Assembly: GCA_002049455.2 (NCBI GenBank) | Contig: KV918804.1 | Coordinates: 248,001-312,000 of the forward strand | DNA length: 64,000 nt | Source: Porphyra umbilicalis | Taxonomy: Eukaryota; Rhodophyta; Bangiophyceae; Bangiales; Bangiaceae | Direction of reading: 5' to 3' | Part shown: positions 10,133-20,207 of the stretch, piece after piece | Position numbering within the stretch: the stretch's first letter is position 1 | How the letters are laid out: each line of letters begins with the position of its first letter | Made by a program: the position numbers and the translations under genes | The notes under the pieces: generated by a model | What the model saw: only the letters and a program-made list of their open reading frames with translations | Databases searched by the model: none | Told to the model about the DNA's origin: nothing

Positions 10133-10893
10133 GGCGGCTCGGCGTGGTGGGGAGGGGGGGGGGGGGGGTTCGCCGTGAGCAGCGGGGCTCGGTGGGGGGG
10201 AGGCGGACCGACGGGGAGTCGGGCGCCCGTCCGCCCGCCGTCGGATCCGCCGTGTGGGGCGGCGGACGTTGTGCGGTCGTGCGCCCCGCCGCGCCGGCGT
10301 CCGGCGGCGCGCGACGGGAGCGGGCCCCGTGCCCGAGCCGCACGCCGACGTGCCTGGCGGTGGGCAACCGGGCGGCCCTGTTTGGTCGGACGCACAGCGA
10401 GTGCGACAGACGAGGCGGATAGACGACGAACACACAATGGCGCCGTGCGCATGGCACTGGCTGTTTGTCGCTCTGCGGACGCAAGTCCACCCAAACGACA
10501 CACATGAAGCACACTCATCCAGCAAGCAGGTCCCGACGTACACACCCGGCGTGCCGCCGCCGGCGCGCCAACTGGTCGTCCGATCTACTGCACACGCCCG
10601 CACCGCACGGTGCGGGCCGACCGGTGACCACGGCGTGCCCCGCACCCGACAAGGCGCCGCAGCCAACCGCCCCACCGCCACCGCGGGAAAGCGCACAATC
10701 GCGGCTGTCGAGTTTGCCAAGGAGGGCGTCCGCGCCAGCCGCGTGGTCGCTCTTTGACCGCCCACACCACACCACCACCACCACCACCCACCACCACCAC
10801 CCACCACCGCCGCCGCAACGACCCCAAACCCCCCAATGGCGCCGCTCGCGCCCGCGGTGGCGGCCCCCACCAACCACGAGCGCCCCCCCCCGC
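10133..10893. other. Convergent intergenic region with CAC-rich simple repeat
   Basis: I see no credible gene. A CCA/CAC repeat lies at about 10764-10815, next to the end of the Rae1-like gene. Confidence 0.4.
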
Positions 10894-11976
10894 TCATCTG
10901 CGGCCGCCGCGGTTGTTGCTCACGGCTTTGGGCTTGGCGCGGATCTCCGTCTCGGTCACCGAGTGGAGCAGAATGTTGTTGCGCGCCGTCGCCGGGTTGT
11001 GCGCCGCCGCCCCCTTGGACCACTCGTACGACGCGGCGTACGCAAAGATGGTGCCGTCGTGGTTGAAGCACGTTGCCGAGATGGGGGTGTCGAGTTTGGA
11101 AAACTGCTTGAGGCGCTGCTTGGCGTCCTTGTCCCAAAACGTAAAGTTGCCATCCGCGCCCGCCGTCGCAAAGGTGCCCCACGTTTGGTGAAAGGCAATC
11201 GCGTTGACCGCGTGCGCGGGGCCGTCGGGGTCGCGGTGGCACTTGAACGCAAAGTCCTTGGTGCGGTCCGCCTCGGTGACGTGGTCAATGGACACCCGCC
11301 CTTCGACCGAGCCGACGGCATAGCCGGTGCCGTCGGCAAACGTGGCGACGCAGCGGGTTTGGTATTTGAGTAGGGAGAGCTTCTCGTGGAAGGGCGTCGT
11401 CGGCCGCCGGATGTCATAGACTTGGAGCTTGCGGTCGGCGGTGGCCACGACCATCAGCGGCGCCCGCACGTCCATGGCGTAGACGCGCTCGGGCACGTTG
11501 ACCGTGCCCATCGGCTGGCCGGTCGGCGCCCGCGGGTCCCAATACTTGACCGTCTTGTCCCAGGAGCCCGTGATGACCGCCGGGGCGCCGCCGCCCATGT
11601 CGCCAACGTAGGCAATCGACTTGATGGCCGCCGCGTGCATGGCGACGGGGTTGGACTGCTGCGTCGCGACCGACCAAATTTTGGCGCTCTTGTCGCAACT
11701 CGCCGAGACGATGGTTTGCCCGTCGGGCGACCAGCCAACGTCGAGGACGGGGCCTGCGTGCTTGATGAGCCCAACGGGGGTCGTCGTGCCCGTATTGGAA
11801 ATCTCATAGCACCGCACCTCATTGTCCCAAGTGCCGGCAATCAGAAAGTTCTTGGGAGCGAGCGCCGTGGGGGAAAAGGCCAGTGACGAGATGCCATCGT
11901 TGGGGGGCTCCGACACCAGCACGTCGTTGTTGGGGTTGTGGGGAGGGCCGGGCGCCGCCGTCCCAAACGCCGCCAT
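10894..11976 (-). CDS. RAE1: Rae1/Gle2-like WD40 mRNA-export factor
   Basis: Three hundred and sixty residues, the usual length of Rae1/Gle2. The protein starts MAAFGTAAPG, then NDVLVSEPPNDGISSLAFSP and a series of WD40 blades (WDNEVRCYEI, CDKSAKIWSV, GSWDKTVKYWDPR, DRKLQVYDIR, DGNFTFWDKD). It ends with the Rae1-typical FAYAASYEWSKG and a basic tail. Rae1 binds the Nup98 GLEBS motif at nuclear pores and acts in mRNA export and spindle assembly. The start is chosen because homologues begin just before this segment; the open frame upstream is promoter sequence with a weak TATA-like element near 12075. No introns and no frame defects. Confidence 0.93.
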   Translation of the reverse strand: MAAFGTAAPGPPHNPNNDVLVSEPPNDGISSLAFSPTALAPKNFLIAGTWDNEVRCYEISNTGTTTPVGLIKHAGPVLDVGWSPDGQTIVSASCDKSAKIWSVATQQSNPVAMHAAAIKSIAYVGDMGGGAPAVITGSWDKTVKYWDPRAPTGQPMGTVNVPERVYAMDVRAPLMVVATADRKLQVYDIRRPTTPFHEKLSLLKYQTRCVATFADGTGYAVGSVEGRVSIDHVTEADRTKDFAFKCHRDPDGPAHAVNAIAFHQTWGTFATAGADGNFTFWDKDAKQRLKQFSKLDTPISATCFNHDGTIFAYAASYEWSKGAAAHNPATARNNILLHSVTETEIRAKPKAVSNNRGGRR

Positions 11977-12524
11977 CGCGGCGGCTCCGCCGCGCCCAAT
12001 ACGGCAGCGCCCAACAACAAGCGACGGGGAGGAGCGTACCAGGGGAAAAAACGCAGCACCTCCGTAGGTTGCTATGGATATAAGCAGGAGCCAGCAAGCC
12101 AAAGAAGTGGAAGAACCAGGAGGACAGGGAGGGGGCGGATGACGTGGAATGGGCGCGTCTGCACGAGCGCGGGCACGTCGAAGGGAAACGGTGCCACACG
12201 TTTCGGGTTTCGTCACGAAACGAATTATTCACAGTAACTATATATTCACCAACAGAAGAATATAAATACAACTGCCCAAGAAAAAAAATGGAGCAGATTT
12301 TCGCTGGCCGCAGCGTGACAACGTCCGCCAGCGCGAAGACGCGGACGGCGCACACGCAGCGTCGCTTCAGGCCAGATGAAGGGCGCCCCTCGCCTGTGGT
12401 GTTCAAGACAGCGAAGGCCGACCTGCCCCGTCGTTGTTCGCGGCATCGGACGGCGTGTGTGGGTGACGACCACGACGGGACAGTCTGCCAGATGAAGCGA
12501 GCACCACACGCCCCATTTTACCCC

Positions 12525-12842
12525 ACCACCCCAAAAGCAGGCGACAGGTGGAGGGCAGAGGGCGGGCAGCATGTGCGCGCTCCCAGGCGCAGCCGCTTGC
12601 CAACGCGGACGCAAACAAACAAAGAAGCACGACCACACGGGGAGCCCACCGCGTGCGTCATGGCCGAGCGCCCCGCACACCACCCCCCAAAAGCAGGCGA
12701 CAGGTGGGGGGCAGAGGGCGGGCAGCATGTGCGCGCTCCCGGGCGCAGCCGCTTTCCAACGCGGACGCAAACAAACAAAGAAACACGACCACACGGGGAG
12801 CCCACCGCGTGCGTCCTGGCCGAGCGCCCCGCACACCACCCG
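12525..12842. repeat. Two tandem copies of a repeat of about 155 bp
   Basis: Two near-identical copies run from CACCACCCC at about 12525 to about 12842, each containing AAAAGCAGGCGACAGGTG. They lie between the 5' end of the Rae1-like gene and the 3' end of the prenylcysteine oxidase gene. Confidence 0.85.
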
Positions 12843-12968
12843 TCGGCGCCGGTGCAGCGGCGCAAGTCGCTCCGCGCCGCCACCGCCCGGCCGGTCGCGT
12901 CGGCGCCACCGCCCCGACGCGTCCCCGCCGGCGCGCCACGTGCGGCACGGGCGCACGCCCGCACGCCA

Positions 12969-13403
12969 CTACGGCGCGGCGCCCGACAGCGCGCCGGCCC
13001 TAGAGCTCGACGCGGTCTTGTGGCGGCGGCGGCGCGTGGTCGGCGCCCCCCCCAGCCCCCCCCCCCCCCCCACGTCGAGCCCCAACGCGGCGGCGACGAG
13101 GTCCGCCGCCGCCTTGCCACCGAGCGCGCTCATCTCCATCGCCGACGCGGCCGACTCGATGGCGTTGGCGTAGACGAGGCGCGCGCCCGGGGCGCCCGCC
13201 GCCGCCCCGCCGCCGCCGAGCACCAACGAGCCGAGCGGCAGCGGCGGGTCATAGGCCGGGTAGGCCGCCCACGGGATGACGGCGAGGAGGGTGTGGGTGC
13301 GGAAGAGGCGCCCGAGGTGCGACGCGGACAGGGGCGCGGCGGAGAAGAGCTTGAAGAGCGCCCGGTCGGGGACCCCCACCGCGTCCGCCCCGTCGCCGCT
13401 GCC

Positions 13404-13435
<32 letters not shown>

Positions 13436-13825
13436 CGCCGCCGCAAGGCGCGTCCCGCGGCACGAGCGGCACGAGCGCAGAGAGGCTGGTAAAGGGCACG
13501 CCCGCCTGGGGCCCCGCGCGCGTCGTCAACACCACGTCCGGCACGCACGCGCAGCAGTCGGCGGGGAAGCCAAAGTAGGTTGGCTCGACGGCGCCGCGCA
13601 CAAACGTTGCGACGGTGGTGTGGTAGGGGCGGGGGGGGGGCGTCACACCGCCGCCGGGAGCTGCGTCGGCGGCGCCGTCACCGCCGCCGCCGCCGCCCAG
13701 CGGGGGGGGGACGGCGCCGCCGGCACGTCGAGGGCCAAGCCCCACGACAGCTCCAGGGGCGTCGCCACGACGACCGCGTCGCAGGCGGTGACGCGGCTGT
13801 CATTGACCGCCACCGGCGGCGGCGG

Positions 13826-13863
<38 letters not shown>

Positions 13864-15010
13864 GCGAGTGCAGAGGCGGCGGCGGCGGCGGCTGCCCGTG
13901 GCGGCGTGCCGCCGCCAGCGCCGCGCCGACCGGGTCCATGGCGGCCGCCCCCCGCCCGACCGCGCCCGTGCTCGTGAGCGTGTAGTGCCCCCCCCCCCCC
14001 CCCCCCCCCCAGGGGCCACCCACGCGACGCGCGTCACCCGCTCCGCCGTGTACACGGTCGCCGCGGCGCGGGCGAGGAGCCCCCCCGGCACCGCCGCGTT
14101 CCCCCCCGCCGCCGCCCACAACCCCCCCCCCGAGCCCGCGAGGCCGACGGCGCCCGCGAGGGCCCCCATCCCCGCCGCCCCCTGCCCGTAATTGACGCGC
14201 GTGATGGCCGGCACGAGCTCCGTCAGCAGCGGCGCCCGCACGCCGGCGCGGGAGAGGACCGGGCCGAGGCGCCGCGACGCGAGGGCGACCGCCGCCGCCG
14301 GGCGGTCGCCACCCGACGCCCGTGGCGGCGCGGAGCCACGCGTCGAGGCCGAGGGGCCAGCCCCCCCCCCCCCCCCCCCCCCCCCCCCCCACCACGGTGC
14401 CGTCGGCCAAGCGCCCCGCCCCCGCCGTGTAGATGGCGTCAAACGTGGTGAGGAGGCGCCCGACGACCCCCTGCATCCGCCGCAAGCACCGCCCGTAGCG
14501 CCACAGCAGGCGCACCGCGTTGCCCACCGGCGACCGCGCCTCGAGGCGCACCACCCACGCGCGGCCGTCCCACAAGCCGACGCCCTGCTCCGCCGCCCCT
14601 CGGCGGGGCACGCGGAGGACGCGGTCGACAAGGTGGGCCATGAGCGCGTTGCTGGGGTGGAGGATGCTGCCGCCCGCCTCGACGTGGGCGGTCGCGTTGG
14701 GGGTGGCCCCGCCGCCCGACGGGCCGCCAGTGGGGAGCCACAAGGACGCGAGCCGCCCGCCGACCGCCGGGCGGGCCTCAAACACGGACAGCGAGAGGGC
14801 GGGGGGGGGGGCCCGCGCGCGGAGGAAGTGGGCGGCAGAGGCGCCGGCAATGCCGCCGCCAATGATGCAGACGTGGGGGGGAGGGGGGGACGCGGTGGCG
14901 GCGGCGACGGCAGCGGCCGCCGCCGCCGCCGCCGCCGCCGCTGCCGCGGTCGCCGCCGCCGAGGCGGCAACCGCGACGGCCGCCACGCCGTAGCGGCGGA
15001 GCCGGCGCAT
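12969..15010 (-). CDS. Prenylcysteine oxidase (PCYOX/FCLY-like), frame broken at homopolymers
   Basis: A signal-peptide-like Ala helix is followed by the FAD-binding motif HVCIIGGGIAGASAAHF and FEARPAVGGRL. Later segments match prenylcysteine oxidase: TELVPAITRVNYGQ, GLWAAAGGNAAVPGGLL, VVVATPLELSWG, YHTTVATFVRG, IPWAAYPAYDPPLP and LVYANAIESAASAMEMSAL. The enzyme oxidises farnesyl- or geranylgeranyl-cysteine released from prenylated proteins, using FAD and oxygen, in lysosomal or vacuolar compartments. These segments lie in different frames. The changes fall at C30 (14361-14390), C23 (13988-14010) and G9 (13699-13707), all homopolymers. Every conserved block is present and in order, so assembly error is more likely than a pseudogene. 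The start at 15010 precedes a typical leader. Confidence 0.82.
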
Positions 15011-15571
15011 CGCAGTGCAGAGACGGTGGCGGGTGCAGGGTGGAAGCGGGCAACAAGCGGGGGGGTGGGGAGGGGGTGGGTGGCAGAGTGCCTCGCGGGA
15101 CGATGGCCGCGCGCCCAGGGTTGCCTCGCGGCCGCTGCACTGGGGCGCGGCGCGGCGACACCCGCGGGCGGCGGCCGTGGGCGGGGAGAAGCCGAGGACC
15201 GAGCCGCGTCCACGTCAGACGGACACGGCACGCGTCGAGTTGATCCATTTCAGCACCTTTGGCGTCGGATCAACTCCACACGCGTCTGAAACGCGGGCCA
15301 ACGCGAGACTGCGCGCGAGGGCCGCCCAGCGCGCGGCGGCCGCCCATGGGGTGCAACTCTCTAGACGACACAACTGTGGCCCCACAACGGACACAGGGAT
15401 ACCAATAGAGACCTTTGGCAACTGCGACGTGGGTATCGGATGTGGGAAATTTGTGGGTCGCCCGATTGGTTTTTTAAGGAAGCCACATCCACCCTTCGGA
15501 GCTTCGGCATGTATCAAATATGGGTTCGCAGTCTGCCACACTCCTTACGGATTCGCTTACAGTGTGACGGG
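15011..15571. other. 5' flank of the prenylcysteine oxidase gene, no gene seen
   Basis: Promoter region for the minus-strand gene and mixed intergenic DNA. A GTTGATCC...GGATCAAC inverted pair lies at about 15239-15283. No coding region is supported. Confidence 0.4.
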
Positions 15572-15579
15572 GTAGAGAC

Positions 15580-16528
15580 CAGGGGTCTTCAAGCGTACTT
15601 TTCCCCAAGCGTATTCGCGCGTTTTTTTCCGGGTATATACCCACACGCTTGGATTTCTGCCTTCCTGCAGTTGTACGCTACCCGAAGAAGAGCCATTGAC
15701 TCAAAAACGCTTGGACCCGCCGCAACCGGGTATTTTTTGGAAATACCCATACCCGGTGACTTCTGTCAGGAAGTACGCTGGCCTGATCACCTCCAGCGTA
15801 CTTTACCCCCTATCTACATTACGTGGCCGACACCCGCGCGCGGCGGGTGGGGGCGGCGTCCGCCGCCGGTTTCGGCGTTGCCACCGCGCCAGTCGCCGAC
15901 GCGGCGGTGGGCGGTGGACGGCCGCGCCCACGAAGCGCGCCCGCACGCGGCAGCGGGCGGTGGCGGCAGCCGCGGTGGCGGCGGCCGCGGTGGCGGCGGC
16001 CGCGGTGGCGGCGGCCGCGGTGGCGTGGCACCCCTGCTCTTTTCTCCCCTCACCCCCCCCCCCCCCCCTGCCGCCATCCACGGCTTCTTTCCCTTCCCCC
16101 TCCCCCCTATAGCCCCCCCGTACTCCCCCCGCCCCACCCACTACCGCGGCGGCCTCGATGCGCGGCGGCGGCCGCGTGCCTGCCCGACCGACCGGCGGCT
16201 ACCGCCGCGCGCCTGCCCGACCAACCGCCGGCGGCCGCTGGGCGAGTATGCCCGCCAGCAGTGGGTCGGGTCGCTCCCACGCCAGACAGATGGCCGAGGT
16301 CGAGTCCGGCCGTGAAAAATACCCGCAGAATACGCGGTGTGTTTCCTGGGAACAAAATACCCAGTCACACATGTCGGTCGAAAAATACCCACAAAAAAAC
16401 GCTTACTGTTCACCGGTTGACAATGTACGCTTGGGTGGAGCTCCCTCTTTCCGGCACGCGGTTGCTTGACAGGGAAAATATCAAATACGCAGACGCTGGC
16501 AGAAATTGAGTACGCTTGAAGACCCCTG
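15580..16528. mobile_element. Non-autonomous hAT element, 949 bp, TSD GTAGAGAC
   Basis: The 20-bp terminal repeat CAGGGGTCTTCAAGCGTACT is present at the left end and, inverted, at the right end. GTAGAGAC flanks both sides (15572-15579 and 16529-16536). CAGGGG ends with an 8-bp duplication are diagnostic of hAT elements. Inside both ends the motif AAGCGTA or its complement recurs, as expected for subterminal transposase-binding sites. The middle is a GC-rich GGTGGCGGCCGC-type repeat. No transposase is encoded. Confidence 0.9.
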
Positions 16529-16540
16529 GTAGAGACTCCT

Positions 16541-16735
16541 GACGGCGCTGGTGACGGCGCCGTGTGCCCACGCCTGCGATTTCGGGTGGACTGCCGACGG
16601 CGCCGATGACGGCGCCCTGTGCGCACGCCTGCGATCGCGGGTGCACTGCCGACGGCGCCGGTGACGGCGCCCTGTGCGTACACCTGCGATTGCTGGCGTA
16701 CTGCCGACGGCGCCGGTGACGGTGCCCTGTGCGTA
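16541..16735. repeat. 55-bp tandem repeat, about 3.6 copies
   Basis: Units begin GACGGCGCCGGTGACGGCGC and end CACTGCC, with a period of 55 bp. The last unit is interrupted at a TA by the element starting at 16736 and resumes at 17462 (CGCC, then TCGATCGCGGGTGGGCC). Confidence 0.85.
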
Positions 16736-17459
16736 CAGTCATTATTCGGTTATATCCATCGCCATTTGTTTACAGTCGCTGACAGTACTTAGGTTCCTCT
16801 GGCTCGACTTGCGATCGGCTGCCGTGAGGTGATTTCAATACTACTGGGAAGAAAGAGAAGTACGAAAGATAGCATTTACGCGGAACTCGGACGCGAAGAA
16901 ATCCAATTTTACTTGCCTTCGCAGAACCGGATCACGCAAGAGTGTGCCTCGTACCAACCCACCACGCCCCATCACTCTTCATCGTCCGCCCCAGCCAAAA
17001 GCACGTCAACCGCTTCATCAACAGCCTCAACATCGGTCTCAGCCAGCACCCAGCGACGCATCACCTGCGCATGGTCGGACCGCTTACGCTCTTGAACTCG
17101 CGCTGCAGCGTCGTGTGGGCCATCATGGCTACTAGAGAAGACACATCCAACTTTTCGTTGTCAGCAACAGGCTGAACGTCATCAGGATGGCGTCTGAGCT
17201 CAGCGTTGGCCCTGTTGGGCAGGCAGTCCGCCTTCAGGTAGACCGGCGGGTAATCTGCGAGGGCAACATTGCGTTCCATTCCTCCAGGATGAGCTCAGAA
17301 TTGTGTAAGTTGACCCGACCTGAGAATAAGCTCAACAGGTGGACCATAAATGTGTTTGCAGTCCACATTCCCCGTTCTCTCGGCGCCTGTGGTGCGTTCT
17401 TCGGCCCGGTTATATCCACTGTGGATATAAGCGGGACGGATTTGACCGAATAATGACTG
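16736..17459. mobile_element. pogo/Tc1-type MITE, 724 bp, TA target site
   Basis: The ends are CAGTCATTATTCGGT and its inverted copy, flanked by TA (16734-16735 and 17460-17461). The insertion sits inside a 55-bp tandem-repeat unit whose sequence resumes on the other side, which fixes both ends. A TTATATCCAC/GTGGATATAA palindrome lies near the right end. No complete gene is encoded. The ends resemble those assigned to the Tigger element at 17922-30792. Confidence 0.88.
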
Positions 17460-17726
17460 TACGCCTTCGATCGCGGGTGGGCCGGTGCATTGGGCGACGC
17501 CGGCCGCGCAGCAGATGTGCCGGCAGTCGAGTTGAGCTTGTCGGCGGGTGGTGCGGACACGGTGACGGTCGGGGGCGTTGTCGAATTGGAGTGGGAGTTG
17601 GGGTCAGCGAGGGGATCGGTGCCAATGCATGATGAAGAGTTGGCGGCCATGATCGAAGCAGCGTGGTAAACATGGAACAGAAAGGTTCGTCGGTGGGTGC
17701 GTGGGTGGGTGGTGGGGGAATGGGTA

Positions 17727-17919
17727 CAGTCTTTCTCCAATGCTGTCCACCCTCTATGGCGATCGTATGTACGACCACAAAGTAGCCCACATTCTTCGTG
17801 CAGAAGACGATGATCGGGAGCCACGATCGCCGTTGATTGTACCGCAGAGGCCGGTCGACCGCGTTCGTTGCTATCCCCCCCTGAACAAGAACGGTAGCGA
17901 CAAGAATGGAGAAAGACTG
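17727..17919. mobile_element. 193-bp pogo/Tc1-type MITE, TA target site
   Basis: The ends are CAGTCTTTCTCCA and its inverted copy at 17907-17919. TA flanks both (17725-17726 and 17920-17921). The right TA directly abuts the proposed left end of the Tigger element, so this MITE probably inserted into that element's own target duplication. Confidence 0.75.
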
Positions 17920-18160
17920 TACAGTCATTGCTCGGTTCTGTGGCAGGGGTGCACACATTGTAGCCTACCCGCTCAATATGTAGCCTGCCGCTCAAACACC
18001 AAAATGGAGGGCCATCCTGGAGAGATCGGCAGCCGATGACCCAGGCTGTGGACCGACAGGCCGGGTCGATCGCGTAATTGTGAGGTTTGACCGCCCCTCG
18101 ATCGCGTCGAATTGCCGATGATCGGCGGCGATCGGCGTGCCTCCGCGCATGACCCTCACG

Positions 18161-18282
18161 CCACACACTGGCTGATTCAACTCGCAGACATGAACGCACG
18201 GCGCGCAGCCGTGGCCACGCGCGCCACACACTGGCTGATTCAACTCTCAGACATGAACGCACGGCGCGCAGCCGTGGCCACG
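18161..18282. repeat. Two 61-bp tandem copies
   Basis: CCACACACTGGCTGATTCAA starts each copy (18161 and 18222). They lie in the 3' non-coding part of the Tigger element. Confidence 0.85.
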
Positions 18283-18419
18283 CGCCGCCCGTGCCATCCC
18301 GCTCACTCACCGCAGACTCGCCCACACACCGCAGCCTCGCACACGCACTGCAGCCACGCCCACACGCCCCCCCGACAGCGGCCTGGCCTACACAGTGCAT
18401 GCAGCCGCAACCGAACACC

Positions 18420-18800
18420 AACCGACCGCGGCTTCGGCCACACACGACGACCGCGGCCGCACACCCACCGACCCCGGTCACACCATCCAATCGAGACCCC
18501 ACCCACCGACCCCGGCCACGCCATCCGACCGAGGCCACGCCAACCGACCGAGGCACCAAACCCGACCACGCTTACCAACCTCGACCACGCCCACCGACCC
18601 CCGCCGCGACCATCCACGGCCACCGACCTTGACCACGGCCACCGACCTGGACCACGGCCACCGATCCCGGCCACGGCCACCGACCTCGGCCACGCTCACC
18701 AACGCCGGCCACGCCCGCCGACCTCGGCGACGCCCGCCGACCTCGGTCACGGCCACCGACGCCGACCACGCCTACCTGCTGTTGCGTCCACCGACTGCGA
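18420..18800. repeat. Degenerate minisatellite of about 18 bp (ACCGACCTCGGCCACGCC type)
   Basis: Many imperfect units of ACCGACC followed by GGCCACGCC-like sequence. Open frames through this stretch reflect the repeat and are not treated as genes. Confidence 0.75.
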
Positions 18801-18960
18801 CCACGCTCACTCGTGTGGCTACGACCGATGCCGGAGGCCCCGCGACTCCTCCGCGCTCGCTCGGTCTTCGCCACAGAGTAGTGCCAGTTTGGCTCTGGTA
18901 CGTACACTTGTTTGTTCTTTTATTCGCGAGGTGCACACGCATCCCGTTCGACGACACTAG

Positions 18961-19496
18961 TTGTACTGGCCAATGAATTCTCTCTACAAGACGCGACGGA
19001 GTGCGTGAGCGGAGTGATCATCGTCATTCCTGTATCGTCGGCATTACCAGGAGCCGTTTCGTCGGCTTTCTCCACGCTCACGCAACACTTGCTTTCTGGA
19101 TGTCTGTCCGAGTCGTGTCACTGTTTTTTCATGCCAGCACTGGACGACGGGTCCCTCGCCCCCATCCGCCCCTCCCCTCTCATTCTCCAATAGGACAAGT
19201 GATGACAAGCCGACACCCACGCCTCGCCGGTCGCCCAGACCGAGAGCTGCCAAGTTTGTTTGAGTCGGCTCTTTTTTATCGATTACGAAGTCCCCTGGGC
19301 AACCTCTGCCCATTTTTTCAACACGAGGCGCCTTTCCCGTATTTGACCATCGGCCGCTTGTCCCGCAAGTTCTTTTGATGCGCATGCACTCTCTTTTTCA
19401 GGACGAGGTTACATCATCAGCCGTTGCTGCGTCTTTGGTTTCTTATTTCCTGAATGTGTTCGTGGTATAGTCTGTGTCAAACGGCCTGATGGCCAT
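18961..19496. other. Non-coding part of the Tigger element downstream of its transposase
   Basis: T- and C-rich sequence without recognisable coding content, lying past the transposase stop codon at 19497. Confidence 0.4.
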
Positions 19497-19712
19497 TTAT
19501 TGCTCGTCTCCCTCTCTGTCAGAACCGGTGTTCATCGCATCTGATGCTCTGCTCTGTCCTTCACAAAAACCAGCGTCGGCCGTGTCCAATATAGCTTCCG
19601 GGTCACTCTCCAGGTCCAACCATGTCTCGACGGCCACCTGCCGCTCGACGGGGGGTGCGTCCCCAAAGCAAGTGCCACCCAGAGCGCTCGACTGCAGACG
19701 GACAACGATTTC
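19497..19712 (-). pseudogene. Carboxy-terminal fragment of the Tigger transposase, cut off by the LTR element
   Basis: This fragment reads RLQSSALGGTCFGDAPPVER and continues with an acidic tail to the stop at 19497-19499. Its frame continues exactly from the transposase part at 28188-30415 if the LTR element and one copy of its 5-bp target duplication are disregarded. It is therefore the original 3' end of that gene, now 8.5 kb away. Confidence 0.8.
19708..19712. other. 5-bp target-site duplication ATTTC (left)
   Basis: ATTTC precedes the 5' LTR here and follows the 3' LTR at 28188-28192. Confidence 0.9.
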
Positions 19713-20185
19713 TGTAGTACTACGCCAGAGGCGTTGTACTCGTGGCTGTGGGCGCTGGTGCTCGGAAGCCGGGTGGTCGGTGGTGTGTCGCCTTTGTGGC
19801 GTGCCACTGCGGCGTGTGAGCGCCTGCGGCGCACGTGTCTGGGTGAGCTCGTCCGATTGTCCGGTGCTGACAGCGGGGCGTGTCAATCCAGATTGGGTAG
19901 TGTTATGCATTGGAGGGAATTATCTGCATCGTAGGTATTTGGCAGCGCGGGACCGGGCCAACTAGTGGCCCCGGTCCCCGCGCAGCGGTTTCCGCCCTTT
20001 AAGGACGAAGGGCGACGACGGTGGGAGGCACCGTCGTCGCCGGCAAGTAAACCGTGCCTGTTTGTCTTGGCGTTTCGGTCGGCCTGACTTCCTGGACCTC
20101 GAGTCCCATAGCGGGTGACGCACGAGCGGCTAGGACGGCCGGTACTTCCCTCCTCTCCGAGGTGATCGCGATTCATTGTACTACA
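19713..20185 (+). repeat. 5' LTR (473 bp)
   Basis: TG...CA ends with an 8-bp inverted terminal repeat (TGTAGTAC/GTACTACA). A TTTAAGG element near 19998 could serve as the core promoter. A 13-bp perfect stem, GGCGACGACGGTG with loop GGAGG, lies at 20011-20041 just downstream and could be a structured leader or poly(A) hairpin. Confidence 0.92.
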
Positions 20186-20187
20186 TT

Positions 20188-20207
20188 TGGCGCTCCGGGT
20201 GAGACTC
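20188..20207 (+). other. Primer-binding site
   Basis: Two nucleotides after the 5' LTR the sequence TGGCGCTCCGGGTGAGACTC begins. Its complement ends in CCA and resembles a tRNA acceptor stem plus the 3' half of the T stem. I cannot name the tRNA with certainty. Confidence 0.7.
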
